From Spirochaetota bacterium (GTDB lineage: Bacteria > Spirochaetota > UBA4802 > UBA5550): DNA of 64,000 nt. The DNA is taken from positions 1 to 64,000 of the forward strand of contig JAGNKX010000014.1 of the NCBI GenBank assembly GCA_017999915.1, given 5' to 3'. A model generated the notes under the pieces. The model was not told the origin of the DNA, did no database searches, and saw only the letters and a list, made by a program, of their open reading frames with translations. Positions 48,490 through 56,666 of the stretch are shown piece after piece. Each line of letters begins with the position of its first letter. Positions within the stretch are counted from its first letter, which is position 1. The translations under genes and the position numbers were made by a program.

Positions 48490-50175
48490 ATGAACAGAAA
48501 TGCACCACGCTATTTTATCGTCGCGGCACTGCTGATGGGCGCCGCGCTTATGCTCGGCGGCGCCTGTCGGCCCGGGCCGGATCGCTCCGACCCGGATACC
48601 GTCCGCCCGGGGCAGCGGCTTTCGGTCGAGGGGCCATGGAGGATCAGCCTCGGCGACACCATGGCCTTTGCGGCCCCTGAATACAACGATTCTTCATGGG
48701 ACACGGTGCGCCTGCCGGGAAGCATGATGCGCTACGCCCTGGATAGGACCGGTTCCATTGAAGGGACCCTCTGGCTCAGGAAGACCATCGCCATAGACGC
48801 GAAGACCCCCCGGGATGACATGGGCCTGGTCCTCGGCAGGATCGGCAACGCCGACGAGGCCTATTTCAACGGGGAAAAGATCGGCTCCACGGGGAGGTTC
48901 CCGCCCCGGGAGCTTTCGATGTGGAACCACCCTCGCTTTTATACGGTGCCGAAATCCGCCATCCGCTTCGGCGCGGCCAATGTCATCGCGGTGAGGATCC
49001 GCTATTATCTGTTCAGCGAGGTCCTGGGCCTCCTGGCCCTCGACGGCATGGAAGAGTTCCAGGCCGGGCGGAATTACGGGAATTTTTTCCTGGTCACCAT
49101 GAATTACATCATCATCGCCGCGGGTGTGCCCATATTCCTGGTCTTCTTTTTCTTTTTTATCAGGCGGCGGTCGTCGGAGGAATACCTCTACTACTGCCTC
49201 CAACTCCTGTGCGGCCTCGTCGTTATCCTGGAGCTGTGCAATTACTGGAACACCTACGGAACCGTGCTGCTGCGCTTTAAGATGCTCGGCATCGGGTGGG
49301 CGGCCCTCAACGTGGTGCATCCGATCTTCCTGCACCGCATTTACGATATGCGAAGGAAGAAAATAGAAAGGGCGCTCTGGCTCTACCTGGCCGTCGTGCT
49401 GGCCATGGCGGCCCTGTTTACGGACGCCGGCACCCTGCGAAGCAACGGCATCCTCATGATCTCCGTGACCGTCGGCATCGGTTTTTACAATTTTTCGTGC
49501 CATGTCTCCGCGCTTTACAAGAAGAGCCCCTACGCGAAGCTCTTCGGTTTTTTCGGGAGCGCCGTGGTCATCACCGCCATTCATGACGGGTTCATTTACC
49601 TCTTCAAGTTCACCGGCTATGAGGCTCACTGCGGCTTCCTCTTCCAGTACATGCTCTTCCCCTACGGAGCGGCGCTGCTGTACACCGGCACGACCCTGGT
49701 GCTGGTGTCGCGGCAGATAGGCCTGATGGATGAAATAGAGGACCTGAACACAAGCCTGGAGAGCTTTCTCATCGAGAAGGCCCTGCTCAATGACCGGCTG
49801 TCGCAAACGGAGGCCCAGAAGAAAACGCCCTCCCTGAGCATCACGTCGCGGACCGAGGAGAAGATAAAGAAGGTGAAGGAGTACATCGAGGATAATTACA
49901 CCTCGGACCTGTCGCGGGAGGGCCTGGCCGCGTCGGTGGAGGTCCATCCGGACAACCTGGGCAAGCTCTTCAAGACTTACACGAACCAGAAGCTGGGCGA
50001 TTACATTTATGAGCTGCGCGTCAGGGATGCCGCGAAAAAGCTCGTTGAAACCGATGATAATATCATCGACATCGCCTTTTCGGTCGGCTTTGAGAGCCTG
50101 CGCACCTTCAACAGGATATTCCCCAAGTTCATGGGCGCCACGCCCGAGAAATACCGCAGGCAGCACAGGCAGTGA
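48490..50175 (+). CDS. Membrane-bound AraC-family regulator with 7TM and extracellular jelly-roll domain
   Basis: 561 residues. A signal or lipoprotein-like start (IVAALLMGAALMLGGAC) precedes an exported beta-sandwich domain (about 60-185: DSSWDTVRLPG; GTLWLRKTI; DEAYFNGEKIGSTGRFPP), like the galactose-binding or 7TMR-DISM sensor fold. Seven transmembrane segments follow between about 200 and 420. A short coiled region leads to an AraC-type DNA-binding domain at the C-terminus (DLSREGLAASVEVHPDNLGKL; IAFSVGFESLRTFNRIFPKFMG). It senses an external ligand and would act as a one-component transcription factor at the membrane. The target genes are unknown. ATG 48490 has no clear ribosome binding site. 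Confidence 0.85.
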   Translation: MNRNAPRYFIVAALLMGAALMLGGACRPGPDRSDPDTVRPGQRLSVEGPWRISLGDTMAFAAPEYNDSSWDTVRLPGSMMRYALDRTGSIEGTLWLRKTIAIDAKTPRDDMGLVLGRIGNADEAYFNGEKIGSTGRFPPRELSMWNHPRFYTVPKSAIRFGAANVIAVRIRYYLFSEVLGLLALDGMEEFQAGRNYGNFFLVTMNYIIIAAGVPIFLVFFFFFIRRRSSEEYLYYCLQLLCGLVVILELCNYWNTYGTVLLRFKMLGIGWAALNVVHPIFLHRIYDMRRKKIERALWLYLAVVLAMAALFTDAGTLRSNGILMISVTVGIGFYNFSCHVSALYKKSPYAKLFGFFGSAVVITAIHDGFIYLFKFTGYEAHCGFLFQYMLFPYGAALLYTGTTLVLVSRQIGLMDEIEDLNTSLESFLIEKALLNDRLSQTEAQKKTPSLSITSRTEEKIKKVKEYIEDNYTSDLSREGLAASVEVHPDNLGKLFKTYTNQKLGDYIYELRVRDAAKKLVETDDNIIDIAFSVGFESLRTFNRIFPKFMGATPEKYRRQHRQ

Positions 50176-50182
50176 CCGGCCC

Positions 50183-50737
50183 TCATCCGTGTTTCTTCTT
50201 CATCTCGATGATCCTGTCACGCACCTCGCCGGTGGGCCGGCCCATGTAGATCCAGCTCAGGGTCAGGCAGTTGAAGACGTACAGGACGCCGATGGAGGTA
50301 GGTTTGCTCGAAGGGATGTCCGGTGAATTGGCAATGGCGATCTGCAGCCCCGCCATGATCTGCTTGTTGGCAATGAGCTTCGTCGGTTCAACGCCGAAGG
50401 AGACGCTATCAACGTATTTCCACGGTATCGTAAAGAGGGTGTAGCGGAAACCGGTGCCGAAGGAGATCCCGTCTGTGGAGACACGGAACATCACCGGCGG
50501 TTTCGCAAGGTAGAGGAGCATCTGCGCCACAATGGCGCCGCCGCAGCCGACGGCAAATAGCAAAAAGGCGTAGAAGATCAGCTTCTTTTCCGGGTCAATG
50601 GAGAAATAGGGAAAGATGACATGGAACAATCCCAGGTCAAGGCCGACCACCAGGAAAAGCAAGCCTATGAGGAACAGGAGGAAGAGGGGTATGCGCGAGA
50701 GGGGAACATCATACTGCTCTGACGTGTTTGCTTCCAT
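50183..50737 (-). CDS. Two-helix membrane protein with soluble C-terminal domain
   Basis: 184 residues. Two transmembrane segments (LFLLFLIGLLFLVVGLDLGLF; FYAFLLFAVGCGGAIVAQML) are followed by a ~110-residue domain. This contains VMFRVSTDGISFGTGFRYTLFTIPWKYVDSV, the strand pattern of bacterial PH-like membrane proteins, and ends with a charged tail. AAGGAG precedes the ATG. It is convergent with the AraC-type gene, 7 bp from its stop. Function unknown. Confidence 0.78.
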   Translation of the reverse strand: MEANTSEQYDVPLSRIPLFLLFLIGLLFLVVGLDLGLFHVIFPYFSIDPEKKLIFYAFLLFAVGCGGAIVAQMLLYLAKPPVMFRVSTDGISFGTGFRYTLFTIPWKYVDSVSFGVEPTKLIANKQIMAGLQIAIANSPDIPSSKPTSIGVLYVFNCLTLSWIYMGRPTGEVRDRIIEMKKKHG

Positions 50738-50794
50738 GGGACACTCCTTGCTTGGATATCAGGTTCATCGAGCGGGGAAGCCCGCGGCGCCGCA

Positions 50795-50980
50795 TCATTC
50801 GATTATGTCATAGACCAGATCGAAATTGATTAGACAGGCCAGTACGGCCTTGAAGGGCATTCCGCTGGTGACCTTGATCATATGATCGTTTGTTACGTCC
50901 CGGTATTGCCAGGATCCGTCCTTGACGTCGATGGAACCTGAATATTCCATCGTATCAACATGATACATTCGTATTTCCAT
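50795..50980 (-). CDS. Small uncharacterised protein
   Basis: 61 residues from ATG 50980, with GGGGGATGG in the ribosome-binding position; ATG 50989 is possible. The start of the longer frame at 51106 has arginine-rich, low-quality sequence. It has YHVDTMEYSGSIDVKDGSW and ends KAVLACLINFDLVYDIIE. Not recognised. It sits upstream of the membrane gene (58 bp gap) and may be in the same transcript. Coding is moderately supported. Confidence 0.48.
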   Translation of the reverse strand: MEIRMYHVDTMEYSGSIDVKDGSWQYRDVTNDHMIKVTSGMPFKAVLACLINFDLVYDIIE

Positions 50981-51408
50981 ATGGGCCATCCCCCGTCTGA
51001 GTTCATGCCGGGCCGCAGCGTCGCCCCTGTATCTGCCGGGAGCGGGATCAAGGGGAGTCCGGTCCGGCCCCATGGTTTCCCGGGAGGGAACCCGGAAACC
51101 GCTCATCCATTTTCAAACAGAGCCGTAGTGCGTCAATTAAAATATAGGCCTGTTATGCCCCATAATTCATCAGAGAGATCCATTTTTTTGTATACAAATC
51201 AGGGATTTGTAATTAATGGTATTTTACTTGACGCTACCAGTTTATAGTAATAATTTACTTTATCATTAGTTTCTGAGCCAGAGAGTCATAATCCAATAAA
51301 AAGGCCTTCCGGGCCATCCAGTGATAAAAATCTGCCGGGGACTAATTATTTTATTGCCGGAAGTCGAAATTATAATAACCGCAAAATATATTATGCAAGG
51401 TTCTTGGA
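50981..51408. other. Divergent spacer with possible promoter
   Basis: About 430 bp, AT-rich in its second half. A possible plus-strand promoter is TTGACG at 51228-51233 and TAATTT at 51251-51256 (17-bp spacer), leading toward the amidohydrolase gene. Nothing else definite. Confidence 0.35.
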
Positions 51409-52635
51409 ATGAATAAGTGGGCAATTACTGGCGGTACGATAGTTACTCCTGATAAGACCATTAAAAAAGGCTCCATTGTCATCAACAACGGCAAGTTTGC
51501 CTCGGTTTCAACCGGCGGCAGCGCATCCATAACCCTGGACGCCTCCAAATGCGTCATCGTTCCGGGACTCATCAATGCCCACGACCACCTGCTGGGGACC
51601 TACTATCCTAAAATCGGCAACGGACCCTATATCAACTGGCTCCCCTGGGACAACGACCTTAAAAGCTCCCCGGTCTACGAGGAGCGGTGCCAGATCGAGA
51701 ATCGCGACCTCTATCTCCTCGGCGCGTACCGGAACCTTGTTTCCGGCGTGACCCTGGTGTCCGACCACATGCCCCATTTCGTGGGAGACCAGTTCTACGA
51801 CCTGCTGCCCACGCGGGCCGTCAAGAAATTCGCCCTTTCCCACTCGGTGGCTTCCTTCGCCCTCGCGTGGGGCGAAGGCATCGGCATCGAATACAAGAAG
51901 GCGGAAAAGGAGAATATTCCCTATGTGACGCACATCGCCGAGGGTTTTGACGATGAAACGAAGCAGGACCTGTCGGTCATCAACCGCCTGGGCGGCCTCG
52001 GGGAGCACTCGGTGTTCATCCACTGCATCGCCTTTTCCGACGCTGACCTTGACCTGGTCAAGGAGCGGGGCGCCTCCTGCGTCTGGTGCGGCGACTCCAA
52101 CATGTTCATGTACAACAAGACAATGGACGCGAGGAAGTTCCTCAAGAAGGGGATCAACCTCTGCATCGGCACCGACTCCTCCGCCACGGGGGGCGAGACA
52201 CTGCTCTATGAAATGAAATACGACAAGATGATATATCAGCGCTTTTATGACGAGGAGCTGCCCGACGAGACCATCCTCAAGATGGTCACGGTCAACCCCG
52301 CCAGGGCCTTCCACCGGAAGGACCTGGGGCGCATCGAGGAGGGCTATACCGCGGACCTGTGCCTCTTCAGGGACCGGGGGGGCTCGCCGGCCGGATCGGT
52401 GGTCCATAGCCACCTGCGCGACGTCATGCTGGTCGTTATCGACGGCACGCCCGTGTACGGCGACGCCGATCACGCCGGTGTCTTCGACAGCCTGGGAGTC
52501 AAATACCAGAGGGTCGTGCTGGACGGCGTTGATAAAATCATCACCGGCGATCCCGTCGGGCTGCTGCGGAGAATAAGCAGGGCCGTGGGATTCAGAAAGG
52601 AATTTCCGTTCCTGCCGATCGAATTTGATCTATAG
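51409..52635 (+). CDS. Amidohydrolase (ATZ/TRZ/SAH-deaminase-like)
   Basis: 408 residues. The amidohydrolase metal site is complete: the HxH-type NAHDHLL near 57-62, a later His in VTHIAEG, another in FIHCIAF and the catalytic Asp in IGTDSSATGG. The family hydrolyses C-N bonds of heterocycles or amines. No dedicated pathway neighbours are present, so the substrate is unknown; it could be a deaminase of nucleoside-like or guanidine-like compounds. It lacks a signal peptide. The cyclic-nucleotide-binding genes follow 20 bp later. Confidence 0.9.
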   Translation: MNKWAITGGTIVTPDKTIKKGSIVINNGKFASVSTGGSASITLDASKCVIVPGLINAHDHLLGTYYPKIGNGPYINWLPWDNDLKSSPVYEERCQIENRDLYLLGAYRNLVSGVTLVSDHMPHFVGDQFYDLLPTRAVKKFALSHSVASFALAWGEGIGIEYKKAEKENIPYVTHIAEGFDDETKQDLSVINRLGGLGEHSVFIHCIAFSDADLDLVKERGASCVWCGDSNMFMYNKTMDARKFLKKGINLCIGTDSSATGGETLLYEMKYDKMIYQRFYDEELPDETILKMVTVNPARAFHRKDLGRIEEGYTADLCLFRDRGGSPAGSVVHSHLRDVMLVVIDGTPVYGDADHAGVFDSLGVKYQRVVLDGVDKIITGDPVGLLRRISRAVGFRKEFPFLPIEFDL

Positions 52636-52655
52636 TACGTTTACGGGGGTCTCGC

Positions 52656-53885
52656 ATGTCTAACGGCGCCGGAGGGCCATCGGGAATCATAACACGGGCT
52701 TACAAGTCTGGCTCGATCATATATTTCGAGGGAGACAAGAGCGAATATATCTACATACTGAAGTCCGGCAAGGTGTTCCTCACGACGATCAAGCTTGATA
52801 CCGGCGAGGAATACAAGGAGGAGGTCCGCCAGGGAGAGTTCTTCGGCGTCAAATCGGCGCTGGGCAAGTATCCCCGGGAGGACACGGCCCAGACCATGGG
52901 GAACACCACGGTGCTGGTCCTGACGCCGGCCGATTTCGAGCGCCTCGTCCTGAAAAACGCCAGCGTGGTGAAAAAGATGCTCAGGGTGTTCAGCAACCAG
53001 CTCCGGCGCATCGTCAAGATGGAGCGTTCTGTCCTGGGCGAGACCGAGATGGTTAACCCCGACGCGGAGCTCTTCAAGATAGGCGAATATTATTACAAGG
53101 CCGGCAGCGTCAAGCACGCCCAGTACGCGTACAAGCGGTACATGGAATACTATCCCGACGGAGAAAAGGCGGCCCTGGCCATGAAGCGGATCAGGGGCAT
53201 CGACGCCGGCGAGCCGGCGCCGGCCGATATCGGCGGCCATGACATGGGACCGGCGCCCGCTGCTCCGAAACCGCCGCCGGCGGCCGGCGGCGCGGATGAT
53301 TTCTCCTTCGACGAGCCTGACAAGTCGAAGGACATGGTCGATTTCGACGACGCGGGCCACGACGAGGAAGCGCCGGCGAAGGGATCACCGGGGGGCGGCA
53401 CGGCGCTTTCCGACGAAATGGACGATTTTTTCTCGGATACCAAGTCGGCGGGCCTTGACGATCTCGGCCTTGATGATGCGGCGTCGAGCAATTCGCCCCG
53501 CGACCTGAACGATGCCGCGGACGCCTCCTTTGGAAAGGGAAACTTCACAACGGCCCTGGATCTGTACCAGAAAATCATCAGCCTGAACAGAACGGCAAGC
53601 CCCGATGAGAAGAAAATTTTCGAAAAGGCCCATTTCGATGCCGGTCGATGCTACATGGAAATGGGGAAGCCGAAGGAGGCGCTGGACCTCATGTCGAAGA
53701 TACTGCGGAATTTCACCGGGTCGCCGTACCTGAAGCCGGCCATATTCCACATCGGCATGATCTTCGAATCGGTGAACCAGAAGGATAAGGCGATAGCCTA
53801 TTACAACAAGGTGCTGAACATGTCGCCGAAGGACAAGCTCAACAGCGACGCGCTGACCAAGATAAAGGAATTGCAGGGGAAGTAG
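52656..53885 (+). CDS. Cyclic nucleotide-binding domain protein with disordered linker and TPRs
   Basis: 409 residues. An N-terminal cNMP-binding domain (about 12-125: SIIYFEGDKSEYIYILKSGKV; RQGEFFGVKSAL). A TPR-like pair (~140-180) follows, then a ~100-residue Asp/Ala/Gly/Pro-rich linker. A C-terminal TPR-like region (~285-405: NDAADASFGKGNFTTALDLYQK; HFDAGRCYMEMGKPKEALDL) ends the protein. There is no DNA-binding domain, so it is a cyclic-nucleotide or related signal-responsive adaptor rather than a Crp regulator. The next gene encodes a second cNMP-binding protein 4 bp downstream, indicating a joint role. Confidence 0.88.
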   Translation: MSNGAGGPSGIITRAYKSGSIIYFEGDKSEYIYILKSGKVFLTTIKLDTGEEYKEEVRQGEFFGVKSALGKYPREDTAQTMGNTTVLVLTPADFERLVLKNASVVKKMLRVFSNQLRRIVKMERSVLGETEMVNPDAELFKIGEYYYKAGSVKHAQYAYKRYMEYYPDGEKAALAMKRIRGIDAGEPAPADIGGHDMGPAPAAPKPPPAAGGADDFSFDEPDKSKDMVDFDDAGHDEEAPAKGSPGGGTALSDEMDDFFSDTKSAGLDDLGLDDAASSNSPRDLNDAADASFGKGNFTTALDLYQKIISLNRTASPDEKKIFEKAHFDAGRCYMEMGKPKEALDLMSKILRNFTGSPYLKPAIFHIGMIFESVNQKDKAIAYYNKVLNMSPKDKLNSDALTKIKELQGK

Positions 53886-53889
53886 CGAT

Positions 53890-54540
53890 ATGGCGATGGC
53901 TCTGGACGAACGATTTTTCGAGAAATTCGGCGTCGAGTACGCTCCGAACGAGATCATATTCTGCGAATGGGAGCCTGGCAACGAGTTCTATTTCATCCAG
54001 TCCGGCAATGTCCGCATCGTGAAGTTCATCCAGAACCGGGAAAAGAACCTGAGCGTGCTCACCGACGGCGATGTCTTCGGCGAGATGGCGATCCTCGAGG
54101 AGCAGCCCCGGTCCGCGACGGCGATCGCCATAGACCATGTGAAGCTCCTCAAGTTCCACCGCGACAATTTCGACACCCTGATGGCGGGGAACCCCCAGCT
54201 GGCGTTCAAGCTCCTCGTGATTTTCTCCAAGAGGATCTACGACGCGAAGCGGCGACTCATGATCCTGCTGCTGGAGGAGCCGCAGCTCAAGATCATGGAC
54301 GTTCTGGTGATGCTCGCCGAGCAGGACCCGCACCTGGACCTGCAGAACGAGATCACCCTGCAGGTGACGGCGCAGGACGTGGCGCGGTGGGCCGGCCTTA
54401 CCGAGGACGACGCGCAAAAAGAATTGACACATTTAAGCCGCACTGACAAGATTGAATTGTTCGGTGACAAGATCGTTGTTCGGAAGATCAGGGAATTCCA
54501 GCGGCTTGTTGCTTCGCGACGCAAGAGCATGTACCAGTAA
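53890..54540 (+). CDS. Crp/Fnr-family regulator with cyclic nucleotide-binding domain
   Basis: 216 residues. The cNMP-binding domain (about 15-130) has YAPNEIIFCEWEPGNEFYFIQSGNVRIV, DGDVFGEMAILEEQPRSATAIA and a dimerisation helix. The C-terminal domain has VTAQDVARWAGLTEDDAQKELTHLSRTD, a winged helix as in Crp. It likely binds DNA in response to cAMP or another ligand. The ligand-contact arginine in EEQPRSATA is present. It lies 4 bp after the cNMP-TPR gene and is probably co-transcribed. Confidence 0.9.
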   Translation: MAMALDERFFEKFGVEYAPNEIIFCEWEPGNEFYFIQSGNVRIVKFIQNREKNLSVLTDGDVFGEMAILEEQPRSATAIAIDHVKLLKFHRDNFDTLMAGNPQLAFKLLVIFSKRIYDAKRRLMILLLEEPQLKIMDVLVMLAEQDPHLDLQNEITLQVTAQDVARWAGLTEDDAQKELTHLSRTDKIELFGDKIVVRKIREFQRLVASRRKSMYQ

Positions 54541-54599
54541 AGCCCCAACGTTTCGTTACCGATCCATACGAGTTTATGCCAAACTAGCACATCAACAGT

Positions 54600-54673
54600 G
54601 CTCCCGTAGCTCAGGAGGATAGAGCAGTGGTTTCCTAAACCATGTGCCGGAGGTTCGAGTCCTCCCGGGAGCG
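54600..54673 (+). tRNA. tRNA-Arg (anticodon CCT)
   Basis: 74 nt. The acceptor stem GCTCCCG/CGGGAGC, a D-arm TAGCTCAGG...GAGC, the anticodon stem GTGGT/ACCAT with loop TTCCTAA (anticodon CCT), and the T-arm GGAGGTTCGAGTCCTCC all fold. The discriminator is G and CCA is not encoded. It reads AGG arginine codons. It lies 50 bp before prfA. Confidence 0.96.
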
Positions 54674-54724
54674 CACAATATACACGAGCGGTCGACACCG
54701 CCGTTTTTTTTCTGTGAGAGACAC

Positions 54725-55795
54725 ATGGATGACAAGTTGAACAGCATAGCCGGACGGTTCCGCGAGCTGGAGCTGGAGATGAGCAAGCCCGAGGTCATTG
54801 CGGACCAGGGCAGGTTCAAGGCCCTGACGCGCGAGCGCTCCCAGCTGGCCCCGATCGTCAACGCCTACGAGGATTACAAGAAGTTCAAGCAGGAACTCGC
54901 CGAATCGGAATCACTACTGTCCCAGGAGAAGGACCCCGATATGAAGGATATGCTTCAGGCGGAGGTCGCCGACCTGAAGGGGAAGATCGAGGAGCTGGAC
55001 CAGAAGCTCCTGGTCATGCTCCTGCCGAAGGATCCCAATTCCGGCAAGGACGTCATCATGGAAATACGGGCGGGCACCGGCGGCGAGGAGGCGGCCCTTT
55101 TCGCCGCGGACCTCTTCCGCATGTACAGCCGCTACGCGGACATCAAGGGCTGGAAGATCGAATACCTGAGCGTGAGCGACACCGGACTGGGGGGATACAA
55201 GGAGATCATCTTCTCCGTCAGGAGCCCGGAGGCCTATGACCACCTGAAATTCGAATCGGGGGGGCACCGGGTCCAGCGCGTTCCCACCACCGAGGCGGGC
55301 GGCAGGATCCACACGTCCGCCGTGACCGTGGCGGTCATGGCCGAGGCGGAGGAGGATGAGATCGACATTAGCCCGGACGACCTGCGCATCGACGTGTACC
55401 GCTCGTCGGGGCACGGCGGCCAGTCCGTGAACACGACCGATTCCGCGGTCCGCATTACTCACCTGCCGACGGGAATGGTCGTGACCTGCCAGGACGAAAA
55501 GTCGCAGCTCAAGAACAAGACCAAGGCCCTCCGGGTCCTCCGCGCGCGGCTCCTTGAAAAGGCCAACCATGAGCGTGCTGAGCGCGAAGCTGCCCTGCGC
55601 AAGTCCCAGGTCGGTTCGGGGGACCGCAGCGAGCGGATCCGCACCTACAACTATCCCCAGTCGAGGCTGACCGATCACCGCATCGGCCTTACCCTCTATT
55701 CCCTGGAAAAGATCCTTGAGGGGGAGCTGGCCCCTGTAATCGAAGCCCTCAGAAAAAATGAAATAGAACAAGAGCTGAAAAAGGTCAATTTATAG
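54725..55795 (+). CDS. prfA: Peptide chain release factor 1
   Basis: 356 residues, normal for RF1. The GGQ motif is at about 231-233 in SSGHGGQSVNTTDSA, and the codon-recognition PxT loop is VPTTEAGGRIHT. It recognises UAA and UAG stops in the ribosomal A site. The frame is open back to 54644, but that ATG lies within the tRNA, so ATG 54725 (MDDKLNS) is the start; GAGAG precedes it. The prmC gene, which methylates its GGQ glutamine, follows 15 bp later, the usual pairing. Confidence 0.97.
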   Translation: MDDKLNSIAGRFRELELEMSKPEVIADQGRFKALTRERSQLAPIVNAYEDYKKFKQELAESESLLSQEKDPDMKDMLQAEVADLKGKIEELDQKLLVMLLPKDPNSGKDVIMEIRAGTGGEEAALFAADLFRMYSRYADIKGWKIEYLSVSDTGLGGYKEIIFSVRSPEAYDHLKFESGGHRVQRVPTTEAGGRIHTSAVTVAVMAEAEEDEIDISPDDLRIDVYRSSGHGGQSVNTTDSAVRITHLPTGMVVTCQDEKSQLKNKTKALRVLRARLLEKANHERAEREAALRKSQVGSGDRSERIRTYNYPQSRLTDHRIGLTLYSLEKILEGELAPVIEALRKNEIEQELKKVNL

Positions 55796-55810
55796 CTGCG
55801 AGGTGGAGCC

Positions 55811-56644
55811 GTGCGCGTATCCGAGATGGTTGCGGCTGTCGCGGGACAGCTGAAGGAGGCCGGAATTCCCAGCCCCGTGCTGGACGCCGAGCTCCTGGTG
55901 GCCAGCATTCTCGGCACGGACCGGTACCGTCTCCGCGTCGGCGATGACCGCGAGCTGGAACGCGCCGAGGAGGCCAGGATCGGCCGCCTCGCGCGCCGGA
56001 GGCTCCTGTTCGAGCCGATGGCGTACATCCTGGGGGCCAAGGAATTCTATTCCCTGGAGTTTGCCGTGAACCGGGACGTCCTGATACCGCGGCCCGAAAC
56101 GGAGCTCCTCGTGGACATGGTGATCTACTATGCCAACCGCAATGCGGCGGTCGTTGATATAGGCACCGGCTCCGGCGCCATCGCGGTGGCGGTGAAGCAC
56201 AGCCGGGCGGACCTGACAGTGCACGCCACCGACCTGTCCGAAAAGGCCCTGGCCGTGGCTCGCAGGAACGCCGCGCGCATCCTCGGGAAAAACAGGATCG
56301 TCTTTCACCGGGGGGACCTCTTCGAGCCGCTGAAGGGCATGAGCTTCCAGGTGATAGCGGTGAACCCGCCCTATGTCGACCGGGCCGTCGCCGGCGCGCT
56401 GCAGAAAGACCTTTCCTTCGAGCCGGAGGCGGCGCTCTTTTCCGGCAGCGGCGGCAGGGAAACCGTCGGGCGCGTCATCAGCCAGTCGGGGGGCTTTCTC
56501 GACGATGACGGGGTCCTCATCATGGAGATCGGAGATGACATGAAGGAGTTCGTTAAAACAACCGGCACGGACAACGGCTACGCCGTATCCGTACTGAATG
56601 ACTACTCCGGCCTTCCCCGGGTAGCGGTAATGAAAAAGCAATGA
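55811..56644 (+). CDS. prmC: Release factor glutamine methyltransferase PrmC
   Basis: 277 residues with a GTG start and GAGGTGGAG upstream. The N-terminal helical domain (SEMVAAVAGQLKEAGI) recognises release factors. The SAM-dependent methyltransferase domain has VVDIGTGSGAIAVAV and the catalytic NPPYVDR motif near 185. It modifies the GGQ glutamine of RF1 and RF2. Adjacent to prfA. The last residues are basic. Confidence 0.96.
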   Translation: MRVSEMVAAVAGQLKEAGIPSPVLDAELLVASILGTDRYRLRVGDDRELERAEEARIGRLARRRLLFEPMAYILGAKEFYSLEFAVNRDVLIPRPETELLVDMVIYYANRNAAVVDIGTGSGAIAVAVKHSRADLTVHATDLSEKALAVARRNAARILGKNRIVFHRGDLFEPLKGMSFQVIAVNPPYVDRAVAGALQKDLSFEPEAALFSGSGGRETVGRVISQSGGFLDDDGVLIMEIGDDMKEFVKTTGTDNGYAVSVLNDYSGLPRVAVMKKQ

Positions 56645-56666
56645 CCAAGGAACACGGCGGGAGAGT

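Noticed and set aside
54644-54724. N-terminal extension of release factor 1
   Set aside because: Its ATG lies inside tRNA-Arg; normal RF1 length is reached from 54725.
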